Source: Neorhodopirellula pilleata
GTDB taxonomy: Bacteria; Planctomycetota; Planctomycetia; Pirellulales; Pirellulaceae
Direction of reading: 5' to 3'
Assembly (NCBI RefSeq): GCF_007859915.1
Contig: NZ_SJPM01000003.1
Location: 248,001 to 312,000, forward strand
Length of the DNA stretch: 64,000 nucleotides
Shown here: positions 36,895 to 46,140 of the stretch, one piece after another
How positions within the stretch are numbered: position 1 is the first letter of the stretch
How the letters are laid out: each line of letters starts with the position of its first letter
Translations under genes and position numbers: made by a program
The notes under the pieces: model-generated
Databases searched by the model: none
What the model saw: the letters and a program-made list of their open reading frames with translations, nothing else
Told to the model about the DNA's origin: nothing

Positions 36895-38090
36895 CGCGGG
36901 CTGTTTGGCGGAACCATGAGCGGCGGATGGACGATGAGCGGGAAACTTCGGCAGAACGATGGCCAAGGACGCGATTCTCCAGAAACAACAAGCTTCCAAC
37001 GGACCGAATTGTTCGTCGCACAAAAAGAATGCATGACGTTTGTGGGAAGCTCGAATTCCAATTGTTGCTCCCAGGGGGTCTGCGGGTCAACACGAACCGT
37101 GCTTTCAGACAGCAATTCTTGAGAAAGAGCGACGTGACAATCCGAACGAACGTCCGTCCCCTGGCGAAAGAAAGACTCTTCCTCACACACCAACTCGATC
37201 TTCAACCGACGCAATCGCATCCGACCCATCTGCGAAATGAATAGCTCGTACGTCCCGCCCGGCTGGAGCGGGTGCTGACTGATCTCGAGCACGGTGGGGC
37301 CCACGCCCGCGATCTGACGAACTTGCCTCAGGAACGACCGCAGCGACCAAACCGCAACCCCCGAAAACGGCACCAACAACAACGCCAAGATCGGTCTGGG
37401 GCGATCATACCACCATCCCGAAACGGCAACGGCGAGCAATACGACGCAAACCGAGTTCCAAATCAACGCGAGTGCCGCAACGCCGATGATTGCCAGCCGC
37501 CCCGTCGACACCGACGCCAAGCGAAATTGCAACCGTTCGCCGGGACTTTCGTCGAGCGTTTGCGCCCGCGGGACGGATGGCAATTGAGTCAACTCGTCGG
37601 CTATGGTCGACTCACCGGCGGGTTCTAAACGCTCGTCCGGGACTTCGGATTCCGCGCCCGCAGATTGGTTGGTCGGTTTCTTCAGATTCGAAAATCGCCG
37701 CGAGCTCGCCGAAATGCGTTCTTGGCTGAATCCGAGATGCAAAAGGCGATAACCGAGCCCGAACATGCCCGATCCGATCGTCGCCACCGAGATGCTGGCC
37801 ACGATCCATCGCCCCCAATGGCCCCCGCCCCGGGCCAATTCCGAATCCAACACGACGCGGGCTTCGTCGGGCAAATCGATCCCGATCCGGGGGATCATGA
37901 AGTGCGTGACGATCACCAACGTGAGCACAAACACGCCGACGAAAATCAGCCCCAAATAAAACGCTAGCTCACCTAAAACGCCGCGAAACGGTCCGGTCTG
38001 CAGCCGCCGTCCGAGCTTTTTGCTCCACGGTCGCCACCGCCAAAATGATCGTGACCGTTTCAAGCTAGTCGTCGCACGATTGGGTGGCAC
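36891..38090 (-). CDS. Uncharacterised four-helix membrane protein
   Basis: 399 residues. Hydrophobic helices at about 42-65, 95-118, 205-228 and 235-252. Between the second and third is a Glu/Pro-rich linker, and after the fourth a strand-rich soluble domain (GPTVLEISQHPLQPGGTYELF) with a proline-rich end. The next gene overlaps by four bases. It starts 45 bp after the alpha-CTD gene stop, on the same strand, so the three could be one unit. Family not recognised. Confidence 0.6.
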   Translation of the reverse strand: MPPNRATTSLKRSRSFWRWRPWSKKLGRRLQTGPFRGVLGELAFYLGLIFVGVFVLTLVIVTHFMIPRIGIDLPDEARVVLDSELARGGGHWGRWIVASISVATIGSGMFGLGYRLLHLGFSQERISASSRRFSNLKKPTNQSAGAESEVPDERLEPAGESTIADELTQLPSVPRAQTLDESPGERLQFRLASVSTGRLAIIGVAALALIWNSVCVVLLAVAVSGWWYDRPRPILALLLVPFSGVAVWSLRSFLRQVRQIAGVGPTVLEISQHPLQPGGTYELFISQMGRMRLRRLKIELVCEEESFFRQGTDVRSDCHVALSQELLSESTVRVDPQTPWEQQLEFELPTNVMHSFCATNNSVRWKLVVSGESRPWPSFCRSFPLIVHPPLMVPPNSPR

Positions 38091-38134
38091 GTTGGGCGGC
38101 TCAGCTCGGTGCGTCTCATCGAAGTCGAACGGGT

Positions 38135-38416
38135 TCAGTGAGCGTTGGCCGCGACCACTTGACGCCCAGGACGGAAAAAGCCCAATTGTTCGAGAGCGTC
38201 GTAAACCTCATCGAGTGTCTTTTCGCCGAAATTGCTGATCTTCAGCAATCGACGCGGGGTCGCGTTGAGCAAATCGCGGACGGTCAGGATGCCGGTTTCT
38301 TCGAGGCAGTTAGTCGTCCGGACGGACAAACCCATCTCGGCGATGCTCAAGTCTAATCGCTCGCGACGCAGGCGGGCGGTTTCTTCGGCTTGGCTAAGGG
38401 GAATTCGCGTTTTCAT
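38135..38416 (-). CDS. Stand-alone RNA polymerase alpha-CTD-like protein
   Basis: 93 residues from the ATG at 38416, preceded at good spacing by AAAGGA; a GTG one codon upstream is an alternative. Residues 28-82 match the C-terminal domain of RNA polymerase alpha: LSVRTTNCLEETGI and ISNFGEKTLDEVYDAL. The DNA-contact residues of E. coli alpha (R265, N268, C269, N294, G296, K298) are all matched (R33, N36, C37, N62, G64, K66). It has no polymerase-binding N-terminal domain. It might bind UP-like elements or compete with the real alpha-CTD. The true rpoA is not in this window. Confidence 0.85.
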   Translation of the reverse strand: MKTRIPLSQAEETARLRRERLDLSIAEMGLSVRTTNCLEETGILTVRDLLNATPRRLLKISNFGEKTLDEVYDALEQLGFFRPGRQVVAANAH

Positions 38417-38530
38417 CACTAGAATCCTTTCTGATCAAATTGGTTGCGAAGTGGTCACTTACGTGAAGTTTCCAAGAATACCGTTTATTCCGGCGGCCAC
38501 AATGGGCAAAATCCCCCGCCGGCGAAACCT

Positions 38531-39349
38531 TCATCTTCGCTCGTGCCAAGCCGGATCGCCGTACCGCTGGTTCATCAGATCCGCCGCGATCGCTTCGATA
38601 TTTGCTAGCAAATCCGAATCCTCTCCGTCGCGGGCATCGAAGGGCCGGGCGTCGAAGGGCCGGACTTCAAACGCCCGGCAGAGCGATTCGGTCAGTTTGG
38701 CTTCGTCCAAGTTCACATTGGTGACAAACTCGCCGTGCCCCCGGCCGCGGCGGTACTCGGGTTGTCGCGGCGCGTGGTCCAAACATGCGGCGATCAACGA
38801 TAAGTCCGCCGACATCAAAATCGTCCCGTGGTAGAGCAGGTGATGCCGGGCGACCCGCAGTGAGTTGCCGGAAAACTTCTTCTCACCCAAGGTCAGATCA
38901 CAGATCCCCAATCTCGTCGCCTCGGGGATTTGGTCCTGGACCGCCGACAATACCCGTTGCATGACGAAGTCATGAGCGACGTCGATCTTACGCAGACCGC
39001 CTTCACCCGGCGTCGCAATTACGACGCTGTACATCAGACACCCCGGCCCGCCGACGACGGACGCACCGCCGGTGCATCGGCGCAACACCTCGATGCCCCG
39101 GAATTGGCAAAACTCGCGATCGACCTCTTCGTCGATCTTGGAGCTTCGCCCAAGCACAACGGTTGGTTGCGCGAACTTCCATACACGAAACAGCTCCGTG
39201 GATTGATGCGGCGATGATTCCGAATCACGTCTTGGATCGGCTTGGCCGTCGGAGCGACGTTCGACCACACCGTCGGCCCATTGCAACATCGCTTCATCGA
39301 TCGCGAGTTGCATCGACGCCGAAGCGGGGTCAAATTTCAATCGCAGCAT
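38531..39349 (-). CDS. Lipoate-protein ligase A family protein
   Basis: 272 residues of the biotin/lipoate ligase fold. Motif RRCTGGASVVGGPGCLMYS corresponds to the RRxSGGGxVxHxxG signature, and GEKKFSGNSLRVARHHLLYHG carries the expected lysine. It could be a lipoate ligase or an octanoyltransferase (LipM-like); the sequence does not decide. Its ATG lies 20 bases inside the end of the FtsX gene, so the two are coupled. Near the C-terminus a 12-bp duplication gives RPFDARPFDARDG. Confidence 0.8.
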   Translation of the reverse strand: MLRLKFDPASASMQLAIDEAMLQWADGVVERRSDGQADPRRDSESSPHQSTELFRVWKFAQPTVVLGRSSKIDEEVDREFCQFRGIEVLRRCTGGASVVGGPGCLMYSVVIATPGEGGLRKIDVAHDFVMQRVLSAVQDQIPEATRLGICDLTLGEKKFSGNSLRVARHHLLYHGTILMSADLSLIAACLDHAPRQPEYRRGRGHGEFVTNVNLDEAKLTESLCRAFEVRPFDARPFDARDGEDSDLLANIEAIAADLMNQRYGDPAWHERR

Positions 39350-42300
39350 GTTCGGCTCGTAAACTATCCAATAGCGGGAACGTCAACACTCGCCACACCG
39401 CGATCATGCCCGCTGCCATGCCGAACACAAGAATCCCCAACAGGATCATCAACGGTTCGCCGATCGGAACTTCGCTGCCGCTCGACCAAGCGTACGGGAA
39501 AACCGCCAGCACCGCCGTGATCACGCCGCAACCCATTCCCATCAACAACAAGAACAGATTCTCGCCCAAAACCAGCTTGGCCAATCGCCCGCGAGTGAAA
39601 CCCACCGCCCGCATAACGGCGAGTTCATTGCGACGTTCCAAGACGCTGCGCAACTGCGCGACGGCCAAACCGATCGTGCCCAATAGCAATCCCAATGCGC
39701 CGAGGCTTTGGAACGTCCGCAAGTACGTGTTCTGAACCGCAAGCAATCCGGCCAAGACAAGCTCGGCCGACTTGACATCGATTCCCACATCGACGAGTCG
39801 CGATTCCAACGCGTCAGAAATCTTTTCCGATGAAACCGAGCCGTCTCCGGCCATCAAGAAAAATCGATAACCGCTTTCGGATGAAAAAACGCGTTCAAAG
39901 TTGTTTTCCCCGATTAACAGTTTTCCTTGCAGAACCGACCCCGCGAGCAAGCCCACCACGCGGACGCTCAACATCCGACCGGCTCCATAATCGAACGTCT
40001 TGATTTGTCCGATTCCGCCGGTCATTTGCAAACTCCACATCGCCGTATTCTGATCGATCACGACAGGAACGGGATCGTCGACGGTTCCCGTAGCGGGCGT
40101 TTCCAACAAACTCCACGGCGACGTATCACCGTCGGTATCCGACGCTGCCCAGCCGAACGCGTCGAGCTTCGATTCCGCCCCTTCAGGAACTCCCAACACC
40201 GTCGGCCGTGTTGCTTGGTACAGATTGTTGCAGCTCGCGTCGTCACCGGACTTCATTCGAAACGCCACGATCGTCGCATCGGCGATCAGGTCCGCGTCAC
40301 GACCGAGCAATTCATTCTGGACCACGGGATCGGATAGGTCGCGGGCGATCGGCGTGCCGGATTCGGCGATCAAGTCAAACCCGCCGGTACCCTCGCTCGT
40401 CGGCGACATGCGAAATGCGGTGATCGATAAGATCAGGAACGCCGCCGTGGCAACCAACCCGATCGTCAACGTGCTTCGCAGAGGGCTGCGGCGGGCGTTG
40501 GCGGTCGATAGTGACAACAACGTTTGCCGCATCGGACGTTTGCGTTGTAATCGCGAATGCACGCCGATCAAGACGGCCATCAACAACAACATGCCCGCCC
40601 CGACAAACCCGCCGGCGGCCTGCTGCCCGGCACCCTGGGCTCCCGCCGCCGCGGCGATCAACGCGGCGACGACCAGCCCGCCGACCCACCAGCCCGTCCG
40701 AGCGGATGCGGATTGGCGGCGTTTCGATTTCGGCGAATCGTCGTTCATCATCCGACGTCCGCCCAACAGCGCCGCCGGATTCAACCGTAGTAGAAACCGG
40801 AGCGTGAACCAGGCCGTACCCATGCAAACCAGCCAACCGATGATTCCGCCCAGAATGACCGAGAACGCCGACGCGTGAAATTGTAAAAACGGCACCGTGA
40901 CCGCACCGACCCACCATGACTTCAACGCCCACAATACCGCATACGCGTACGCGAACCCGCCGGCCACACCGACGACCACGCCCAACACCGTTGTGATCGC
41001 GGTTTCGCCGATGACGAGCGACATCACGCGCCGCGGCGCGAACCCCACTGCCAACAACGTTCCGAATTCATTGATCCGCTGCAACATGCCCAACCGCAAT
41101 AGCAATGCGATCAACATCACCGCCGCAAGAATCACAAAGAACGACAATGCCAAGAACAATCCGTCAAACGGCGTCGTCCCTTTCGACGCGGCGAGTTGTT
41201 GCGACCGGATCCAACGAGGCGCCCAACCCATCTGCTCTCTTACCGGTGCAACGGCTTGTAAAATCTTTTGCTGCAAATCGGCTTCGTCATACTTGGGGTC
41301 AAAACGCAATCCGGTGGTTTGGCCGAAACGACTGCCGAACAATTCTCGGCCGGTCTCAAGCGGAACAAAAGCCTTGGGAGTCAGTCGATACTCGTTCCAA
41401 TAGACATCGTCTTCGCGATCGATCTTGCGTTCGAGTTGGAACGGTAGGTCCCAATCACTGATCGAATCCTGGTCGGTCACGCCGGGGACTTCGGGCGTTA
41501 ACGCGGGATCGTTGTAAGGTGTGACGGGTTCGTCAAAGACCGCCTCGCGGTTGCGGCGGTAAGGCTTGCTCGGCCGCGTGATCGGCACGACGCCAGCCAC
41601 GACGGCGTCGAATGATCGTTCGATCTCTCGTCCGTTCTCGACTTCGGGTTCGTAATAAAAAATTCGCAACCGAGTCCCCGTTTCGGCACGCAACCGATCG
41701 GCCGCCCATGAGTTTAGAACGATCGGTATGCTTCCGGTTTCGAGCGACGAATCATCCGAGAGATCGTAATTCAGCGGCAACGTGTCTCCCGAATCGATCG
41801 CGGTGATCGTGCTGTAGGGGACACTGAACGCGTCCTCGACCGAATCGACTCGTTCGACCGCATTGGCGAGGTAAGTCATCACCGACGTCACATCGGATTT
41901 TGGAAACGCTTGCACGATGCGCTGCACCGCCGCTTCGGGTAACAACAACGCGTCACTGGTCAAGGAAAGGTAATCGATTGCTTCGCCACTCTTGACTCGC
42001 TTCAGCGTCCACCCGAGGGATTCCATTGACAGGTCGATCGCATCGGCGGCAACCTCGCGATCGAACAACATCGCGTTGGCCTGGCCTTCTCGATCGAGTA
42101 CTTCGGCGACGAGCGAACGCGAAACAAAAACGGTCTTGGGTGACGCTTGGCTGGCCATCAACGAGAACCTTCCCAAGCCTTGATCGGGCACGATAGCCGC
42201 AACCTTCATCCGTGGCAGCCCTTCGCTTTGGATATCACGTTTGCCCAAGGGACTGTCGGCGGGCACTGCCGCTTCGACCGGCAATCGCAGTGTGACCTCA

Positions 42301-42707
42301 TCACCAACGGAGACGTCCAACTCTGTCGCCGCTGATTGATTCAAAATGACGCTTTCGTCGTCCAGGTTGACGTCCGGATCAATCCCCGAAACATCAAAGT
42401 CCCAGAACGTCTCGTCGATGCCGATGATCTGAACGCCGCCGATCCGTCGCGTGCGGTCGATCAATTCGCCTTCGATCGGGATCTTGCGTTCGACGCTGCC
42501 GCCGGGAAACAAAATGATGCTCGCGGTCATCGTCGGATCATCGGGTGCGTCCAACCGAACACTCTCGATCGGAAAAAACGAACCGGGGGCCAAGACGGAC
42601 TCGATCTTGCCGAGTCGTTCGAGTGTAAGCGCCCGCAGGCTACCCCGCATCGAATCGCCGACGAGCAACGCTCCGGTAATCACCGCCGTGGCCGTCGCCA
42701 CTCCCAA
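39330..42707 (-). CDS. Giant FtsX/MacB-type ABC permease
   Basis: 1125 residues from a TTG at 42707, with two FtsX-type helical bundles (around residues 520-660 and 1000-1110) and large extracytoplasmic loops. The architecture is that of lipoprotein-export or macrolide-efflux permeases with duplicated FtsX domains. The conserved N-terminal helix begins upstream of the TTG: the same frame is open to 42839 and encodes SFRLFSVILATLRYRSG, typical for the family, but has no ATG, GTG or TTG. A start at ATT (42803 or 42755), or an indel at the T6 run near 42760, would explain this. No ATP-binding partner is adjacent. Confidence 0.85.
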   Translation of the reverse strand: MGVATATAVITGALLVGDSMRGSLRALTLERLGKIESVLAPGSFFPIESVRLDAPDDPTMTASIILFPGGSVERKIPIEGELIDRTRRIGGVQIIGIDETFWDFDVSGIDPDVNLDDESVILNQSAATELDVSVGDEVTLRLPVEAAVPADSPLGKRDIQSEGLPRMKVAAIVPDQGLGRFSLMASQASPKTVFVSRSLVAEVLDREGQANAMLFDREVAADAIDLSMESLGWTLKRVKSGEAIDYLSLTSDALLLPEAAVQRIVQAFPKSDVTSVMTYLANAVERVDSVEDAFSVPYSTITAIDSGDTLPLNYDLSDDSSLETGSIPIVLNSWAADRLRAETGTRLRIFYYEPEVENGREIERSFDAVVAGVVPITRPSKPYRRNREAVFDEPVTPYNDPALTPEVPGVTDQDSISDWDLPFQLERKIDREDDVYWNEYRLTPKAFVPLETGRELFGSRFGQTTGLRFDPKYDEADLQQKILQAVAPVREQMGWAPRWIRSQQLAASKGTTPFDGLFLALSFFVILAAVMLIALLLRLGMLQRINEFGTLLAVGFAPRRVMSLVIGETAITTVLGVVVGVAGGFAYAYAVLWALKSWWVGAVTVPFLQFHASAFSVILGGIIGWLVCMGTAWFTLRFLLRLNPAALLGGRRMMNDDSPKSKRRQSASARTGWWVGGLVVAALIAAAAGAQGAGQQAAGGFVGAGMLLLMAVLIGVHSRLQRKRPMRQTLLSLSTANARRSPLRSTLTIGLVATAAFLILSITAFRMSPTSEGTGGFDLIAESGTPIARDLSDPVVQNELLGRDADLIADATIVAFRMKSGDDASCNNLYQATRPTVLGVPEGAESKLDAFGWAASDTDGDTSPWSLLETPATGTVDDPVPVVIDQNTAMWSLQMTGGIGQIKTFDYGAGRMLSVRVVGLLAGSVLQGKLLIGENNFERVFSSESGYRFFLMAGDGSVSSEKISDALESRLVDVGIDVKSAELVLAGLLAVQNTYLRTFQSLGALGLLLGTIGLAVAQLRSVLERRNELAVMRAVGFTRGRLAKLVLGENLFLLLMGMGCGVITAVLAVFPYAWSSGSEVPIGEPLMILLGILVFGMAAGMIAVWRVLTFPLLDSLRAEHAAIEI

Positions 42708-43087
42708 AGCGATCGCGAGGCTGACGCCTGAGCGATAACGCAGCGTTGCGAGAATGACGGAAAAAAGCCGAAATGATTTGGCTGAATTGCGGATGACCGA
42801 AATCCTTCGAGGAAGAAACGGGAGGAAAGATGAACCCGTTCACTCTATCGCTACCGATAGGATTTCGTCAACAAATCAAAGTTTGGAATGGTGGCAACGT
42901 TTATGACGAACATCGCATTTCTGTTCAAGAACGTTCATAACGGTTGCAAGTTCACCGGACGAGGGATTGGCGAAAACGACCACTGAATCCCGAAAGAGCT
43001 TGTTGTGGCGACTTTCATTCGCCCGTCCTGAACCGTCGACTAAAAGTCGACGTCACATTTCCCGATCCGTCTGTGCCAACCGTCACG
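42708..43087. other. FtsX-TolC divergent region with GACTAAAAGTC palindrome
   Basis: The region holds the unassigned N-terminal codons of the FtsX gene (to 42839) and about 250 bp before the TolC-like gene. CGTCGACTAAAAGTCGACG around 43034-43052 is a perfect palindrome around the core ACTAAAAGT. The same core occurs at 62853-62868. No promoter was recognised with confidence. Confidence 0.45.
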
Positions 43088-44983
43088 TTGTCTTGCCGAA
43101 CAATCGAAGCGAATCCTCGCTCACGCCACCAACGACGTCGGTGGTGTTCGATGTTCTTATGCTCCTTGGGCTTGCTCGCGATGGTTATTTCGACGGCCTG
43201 TCGTTCGGCGAGCCGTCATGAGCCGGGCGAAGTCATACTGCAGGCTCCGATTGTCTCCACTGCGGTCTTGAACGAATCGTCGTTACCGGACGTCAGTCTG
43301 CCTGACACGGCGAACGCCGATACTCAGCGTCTGCTCAAGATGGTGTCGATTAGCGAGTCGGCACCAATGCCCATTCCGAATGAGGATCTGGCAAGCTCGA
43401 CGCGGCCTTTGGTTCGTCACGCCGGGGTCGCGCCGGATCAGTTTCGCGATCTGACCGAAGACGAGTTATTAGTCTTGGCGCTCAATCACAGCGAAGTGAT
43501 TCGGTCGCTCGGAGTGCGCGTTTTGAGTTCGCCGCAATCGGTCACGACTCGTTGGGATCCGGCCATTCGGGCGTCCGATCCGTTTTTCGGACCGGCGGCG
43601 GCGCTGGCGGAATTCGATAGCCAAGTCTCCGCAAGTCTGCTCTCACAGAACAACGATCGAGTGTTCAACAACGCGACCTTGGGTGGCGATGTTCAAGAAC
43701 TCATCCAGGACTTTGCTGAACTCAACGCCACTTGGCAAAAACGCAACACATACGGAACCCAGTTCGATGTTCGCTCGATACAAACTTACGATTCGAACAA
43801 CCGAACGGGAAACCGATTCCCGAGTTTTTGGGAAACGCAACTGGAACTTGGAGTTCGACAGCCCTTGCTCCGAGGAGCCGGCCGAGAGTTCAATCTGATC
43901 GCCGGTCCGAACGCGCGACCAGGTTTGAATTTTTCCAACGGCATCTGGATCGCTCGGATCAATACAAAGATCTCCCAAGCCGATTTTCAGATCGCACTGC
44001 GTGACTATCTGATGGAACTCTACACGGCGTACTGGGGCCTGCGGCAACAGTATGTCGTCTATGAAAACGTTGCCGAAGCGCGCGACGTCGCGTACGAGAT
44101 TTGGAAGACCGTCGAATCGAAGAAACTCTCAGGACTCGTTGGTGGCGAGGCTTACAAGGAATCTCAAAGTCGAGCCACGTATTATCGATTTCAACGAGAA
44201 GTCGAATCGGCGCTCGGTGGAGGCAACGGTGCCTCGGGGCTGTATGTTTCCGAACGCAATCTCCGGCGGCTGATCGGTCTGCCACCGGCCGATCGTGAAC
44301 TACTGCGGCCGGTCGATCCGCCCGCGTCGGCTCGATTCGAGTTTGACTTAAGCGCTTCGGTTGCCACCGCGATCACGCACCGCACCGAATTGTGCCGTCA
44401 GCGTTTGGAGCTTCAGCAAAAGAACCTGCGTTTGATCGCGGCAAAGAATTTTCTGTTGCCACAATTGGACTTAATCGGGCGGCATCGTATCCGCGGCTTC
44501 GGCGACGACCTCGGAGGCGGCGGTGATCGCTTCGACAGCGCCGCCGATGACTTCTATTCTGGCGACCACCAGGAATGGCAGTTCGGTGTCGAAACGAGTG
44601 TTTCGCCACCACTTCGTCAAGCGAGAGCAGCCGTCCGCAACGCGTCGCTCGAGATCCAACGGGAACGCGCGATTTTGCTCGAACAAGAGCGCGCCGTCGC
44701 GTACGAGGTCGAAGACGCCGTCGCAGAAATCCAGTCCGCCTACCTAACGATGCAAAGCTCCCAACACCAAGTCACCGCTTCGCGACAACGGCTCGAATCG
44801 TCTCAAGCGTTGTACGACGCCGGGAAACTGCAGCTCGAGTTCCTGATCGACGCGACCGAGCAACTCGTGCGAGCCGAAACACAACTGGCGATCGACCAAA
44901 GCCGTTACAGCCTTTCGTTGGTGCGTCTGAGTCGCACGAAGGGAACCCTGTTGAACGATTTGGGGCTCCATCCGTGTGAGTGA
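43088..44983 (+). CDS. TolC-like outer-membrane efflux lipoprotein
   Basis: 631 residues if started at the TTG 43088; the ORF is open from 42944 but that part contains the palindrome at 43034, so it is unlikely to be coding. A start at 43151 would remove the Arg-rich n-region (RSRHQRRRW) in front of the signal segment MFLCSLGLLAMVISTAC, whose end is a lipobox-like STAC. The body has the paired coiled-coil repeats of outer-membrane efflux proteins (QRLELQQKNLRLIAAKNFLLPQLDLIG; AYLTMQSSQHQVTASRQRLESS). It could provide the outer-membrane channel for the HlyD operon 4 kb away, but nothing links them directly. Confidence 0.8.
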   Translation: MSCRTIEANPRSRHQRRRWCSMFLCSLGLLAMVISTACRSASRHEPGEVILQAPIVSTAVLNESSLPDVSLPDTANADTQRLLKMVSISESAPMPIPNEDLASSTRPLVRHAGVAPDQFRDLTEDELLVLALNHSEVIRSLGVRVLSSPQSVTTRWDPAIRASDPFFGPAAALAEFDSQVSASLLSQNNDRVFNNATLGGDVQELIQDFAELNATWQKRNTYGTQFDVRSIQTYDSNNRTGNRFPSFWETQLELGVRQPLLRGAGREFNLIAGPNARPGLNFSNGIWIARINTKISQADFQIALRDYLMELYTAYWGLRQQYVVYENVAEARDVAYEIWKTVESKKLSGLVGGEAYKESQSRATYYRFQREVESALGGGNGASGLYVSERNLRRLIGLPPADRELLRPVDPPASARFEFDLSASVATAITHRTELCRQRLELQQKNLRLIAAKNFLLPQLDLIGRHRIRGFGDDLGGGGDRFDSAADDFYSGDHQEWQFGVETSVSPPLRQARAAVRNASLEIQRERAILLEQERAVAYEVEDAVAEIQSAYLTMQSSQHQVTASRQRLESSQALYDAGKLQLEFLIDATEQLVRAETQLAIDQSRYSLSLVRLSRTKGTLLNDLGLHPCE

Positions 44984-45361
44984 TTGGCTATTGGCTCTAA
45001 AAACTTAAACCTAAACCTAAACCTAAACCTAAACTGGGCGAGCATCACTCGCTTAGCATCGCAGGATCAGTAGGTGATGCATTCTACCTAAGCGGCGTCG
45101 TGGGAACCATACAAGCCCGACGCGCAAGCGAGTGGTTCCGCTGAGATGTGGATCAATGGAACGATTTCCCTCGCTTGCGCGTCGGGCTTGTAGCCAATGC
45201 GTTCAGACCATTCTTAACGCGGCAACAACGGGTGGAGACGCAAGAGAAGTGCGTTTGCGTTTGCGTTTAAGTTTAAGTTTAAGTTTAAGTTTAAGTTTAA
45301 GTTTAAGTTTAAGTTTAAGTTTTCAAAGCCAATAGCCAATAGCTAATAGCCAATAGCCAAC
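44983..45361. repeat. Nested inverted repeat with telomere-like hexamers
   Basis: From outside in: (1) ATTGGCTATTGGCTCT (44983 on) against inverted AGCCAATAGCCAAT (45327-45361, five heptamers); (2) AACTTAAAC then CTAAAC x4 (about 45002-45034) against GTTTGC x2 and GTTTAA x9 (45253-45318); (3) a central palindrome, ACAAGCCCGACGCGCAAGCG (45111-45130) against CGCTTGCGCGTCGGGCTTGT (45172-45191). The arms can fold into one long hairpin. No gene is present; the segment lies between the convergent TolC gene and the esterase remnant. Confidence 0.85.
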
Positions 45362-45370
45362 CGTTCCCCA

Positions 45371-45406
45371 ATGCCGGGTCTTCGCTATCGCTGCGACCCA
45401 GCCTAC
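45371..45406. repeat. GGGTC-stem palindrome (family B)
   Basis: ATGCCGGGTCTTCGCTATCG then CTGCGACCCAGCCTAC. It matches the reverse complement of 51245-51285 and, in part, 36366-36380. It overlaps the last codon of the esterase remnant. Confidence 0.7.
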
Positions 45407-45981
45407 TGGGACCAAAAGCCGAGGCTTTTTAGGAATGCGTCTTGGTCGTTGACGTAGCGATCGACCCAGGTGGGTTGATTCCACACTCCGTGGTGGTCGC
45501 CTTCGTCGACCTTCAGCTCGTTCTTCACGCCGAGCGAGGTGAGTCGTTCGCGTGTCGCTTGGTTTCGTTCGGGGCTGTCCAGTGATCCGCACTGGAATAG
45601 CATCGGCGGCGATCTGGTTCGGGTCCACACCGTAAAGCCGGGCGTGTTGCCGCAGGAAGGCGATCGCGGCGTGAACGTCTTGCACGCCGGCTGGGAAGGC
45701 GGCTTCGTAACCGAGTCGATATTCGACGGACATCGTCACGTAACCACGACGAGCCAAACGACGAGCCATCCGGCGCGTCGATGATTTATCGCCGTGCAAC
45801 CAACCGCCGCCGTGAACGTAGATGACCGCAGGCAAGGTTTCGTCGGTGCTCGGACGATGAATGTCAGCGAGCTCGGTTCGTCAGCACTCGCGAGAGCGGC
45901 ACCGAAGAAAGCAATCAACACGGCCGTCAACAGGGTCGCCAAATGGCCCTCACGTCGGCGAGTTAGGGGATACGTGATCAT
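45403..45981 (-). pseudogene. Degraded alpha/beta-hydrolase (esterase) gene
   Basis: Three frames carry consecutive parts of one secreted esterase. From the ATG at 45981: a signal peptide (LLTAVLIAFFGAALASADE). After a shift near 45850: LPAVIYVHGGGWLHGD, the oxyanion-hole HGGGW motif, and RLARRGYVTMSVEYRLGY up to YGVDPNQIAA. After a second shift near 45600: LFQCGSLDSPERNQATRERL to GDHHGVW, the catalytic-His region. The segment that should hold the GxSxG nucleophile is missing between the second and third parts, so there is a deletion as well as two frameshifts. It cannot encode an active enzyme. Confidence 0.85.
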
Positions 45982-46058
45982 CGGGTCTTGGGGAATTGGT
46001 TTGCGATGGAGAGAAAATCTGGGAGTCAGAGGACTCTTGCGAACCGACCAGTTCACCC

Positions 46059-46100
46059 AAAAAGAAAACCGTCGATCGGCTTTTCAGCCGACCGACGGTT
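46059..46100 (-). terminator. Terminator after the cold-shock gene
   Basis: On the minus strand a 15-base stem with one mismatch (AACCGTCGGTCGGCT pairing with AGCCGATCGACGGTT, loop GAAA) runs into TTTTCTTTTT. It lies 41 bp after the csp stop. Confidence 0.82.
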
Positions 46101-46140
46101 CATTGCATCCATCAGTATAAAATGTCTAGCAGAGAGACAA

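Noticed and set aside
40225..40878. 217-codon antisense frame within the FtsX gene
   Set aside because: The FtsX frame on the other strand has family similarity throughout; the antisense frame is a by-product of GC-rich codons.
42944..43087. N-terminal extension of the TolC-like protein
   Set aside because: This stretch contains a perfect palindrome of a dispersed repeat type and shows no similarity; translation probably starts later.
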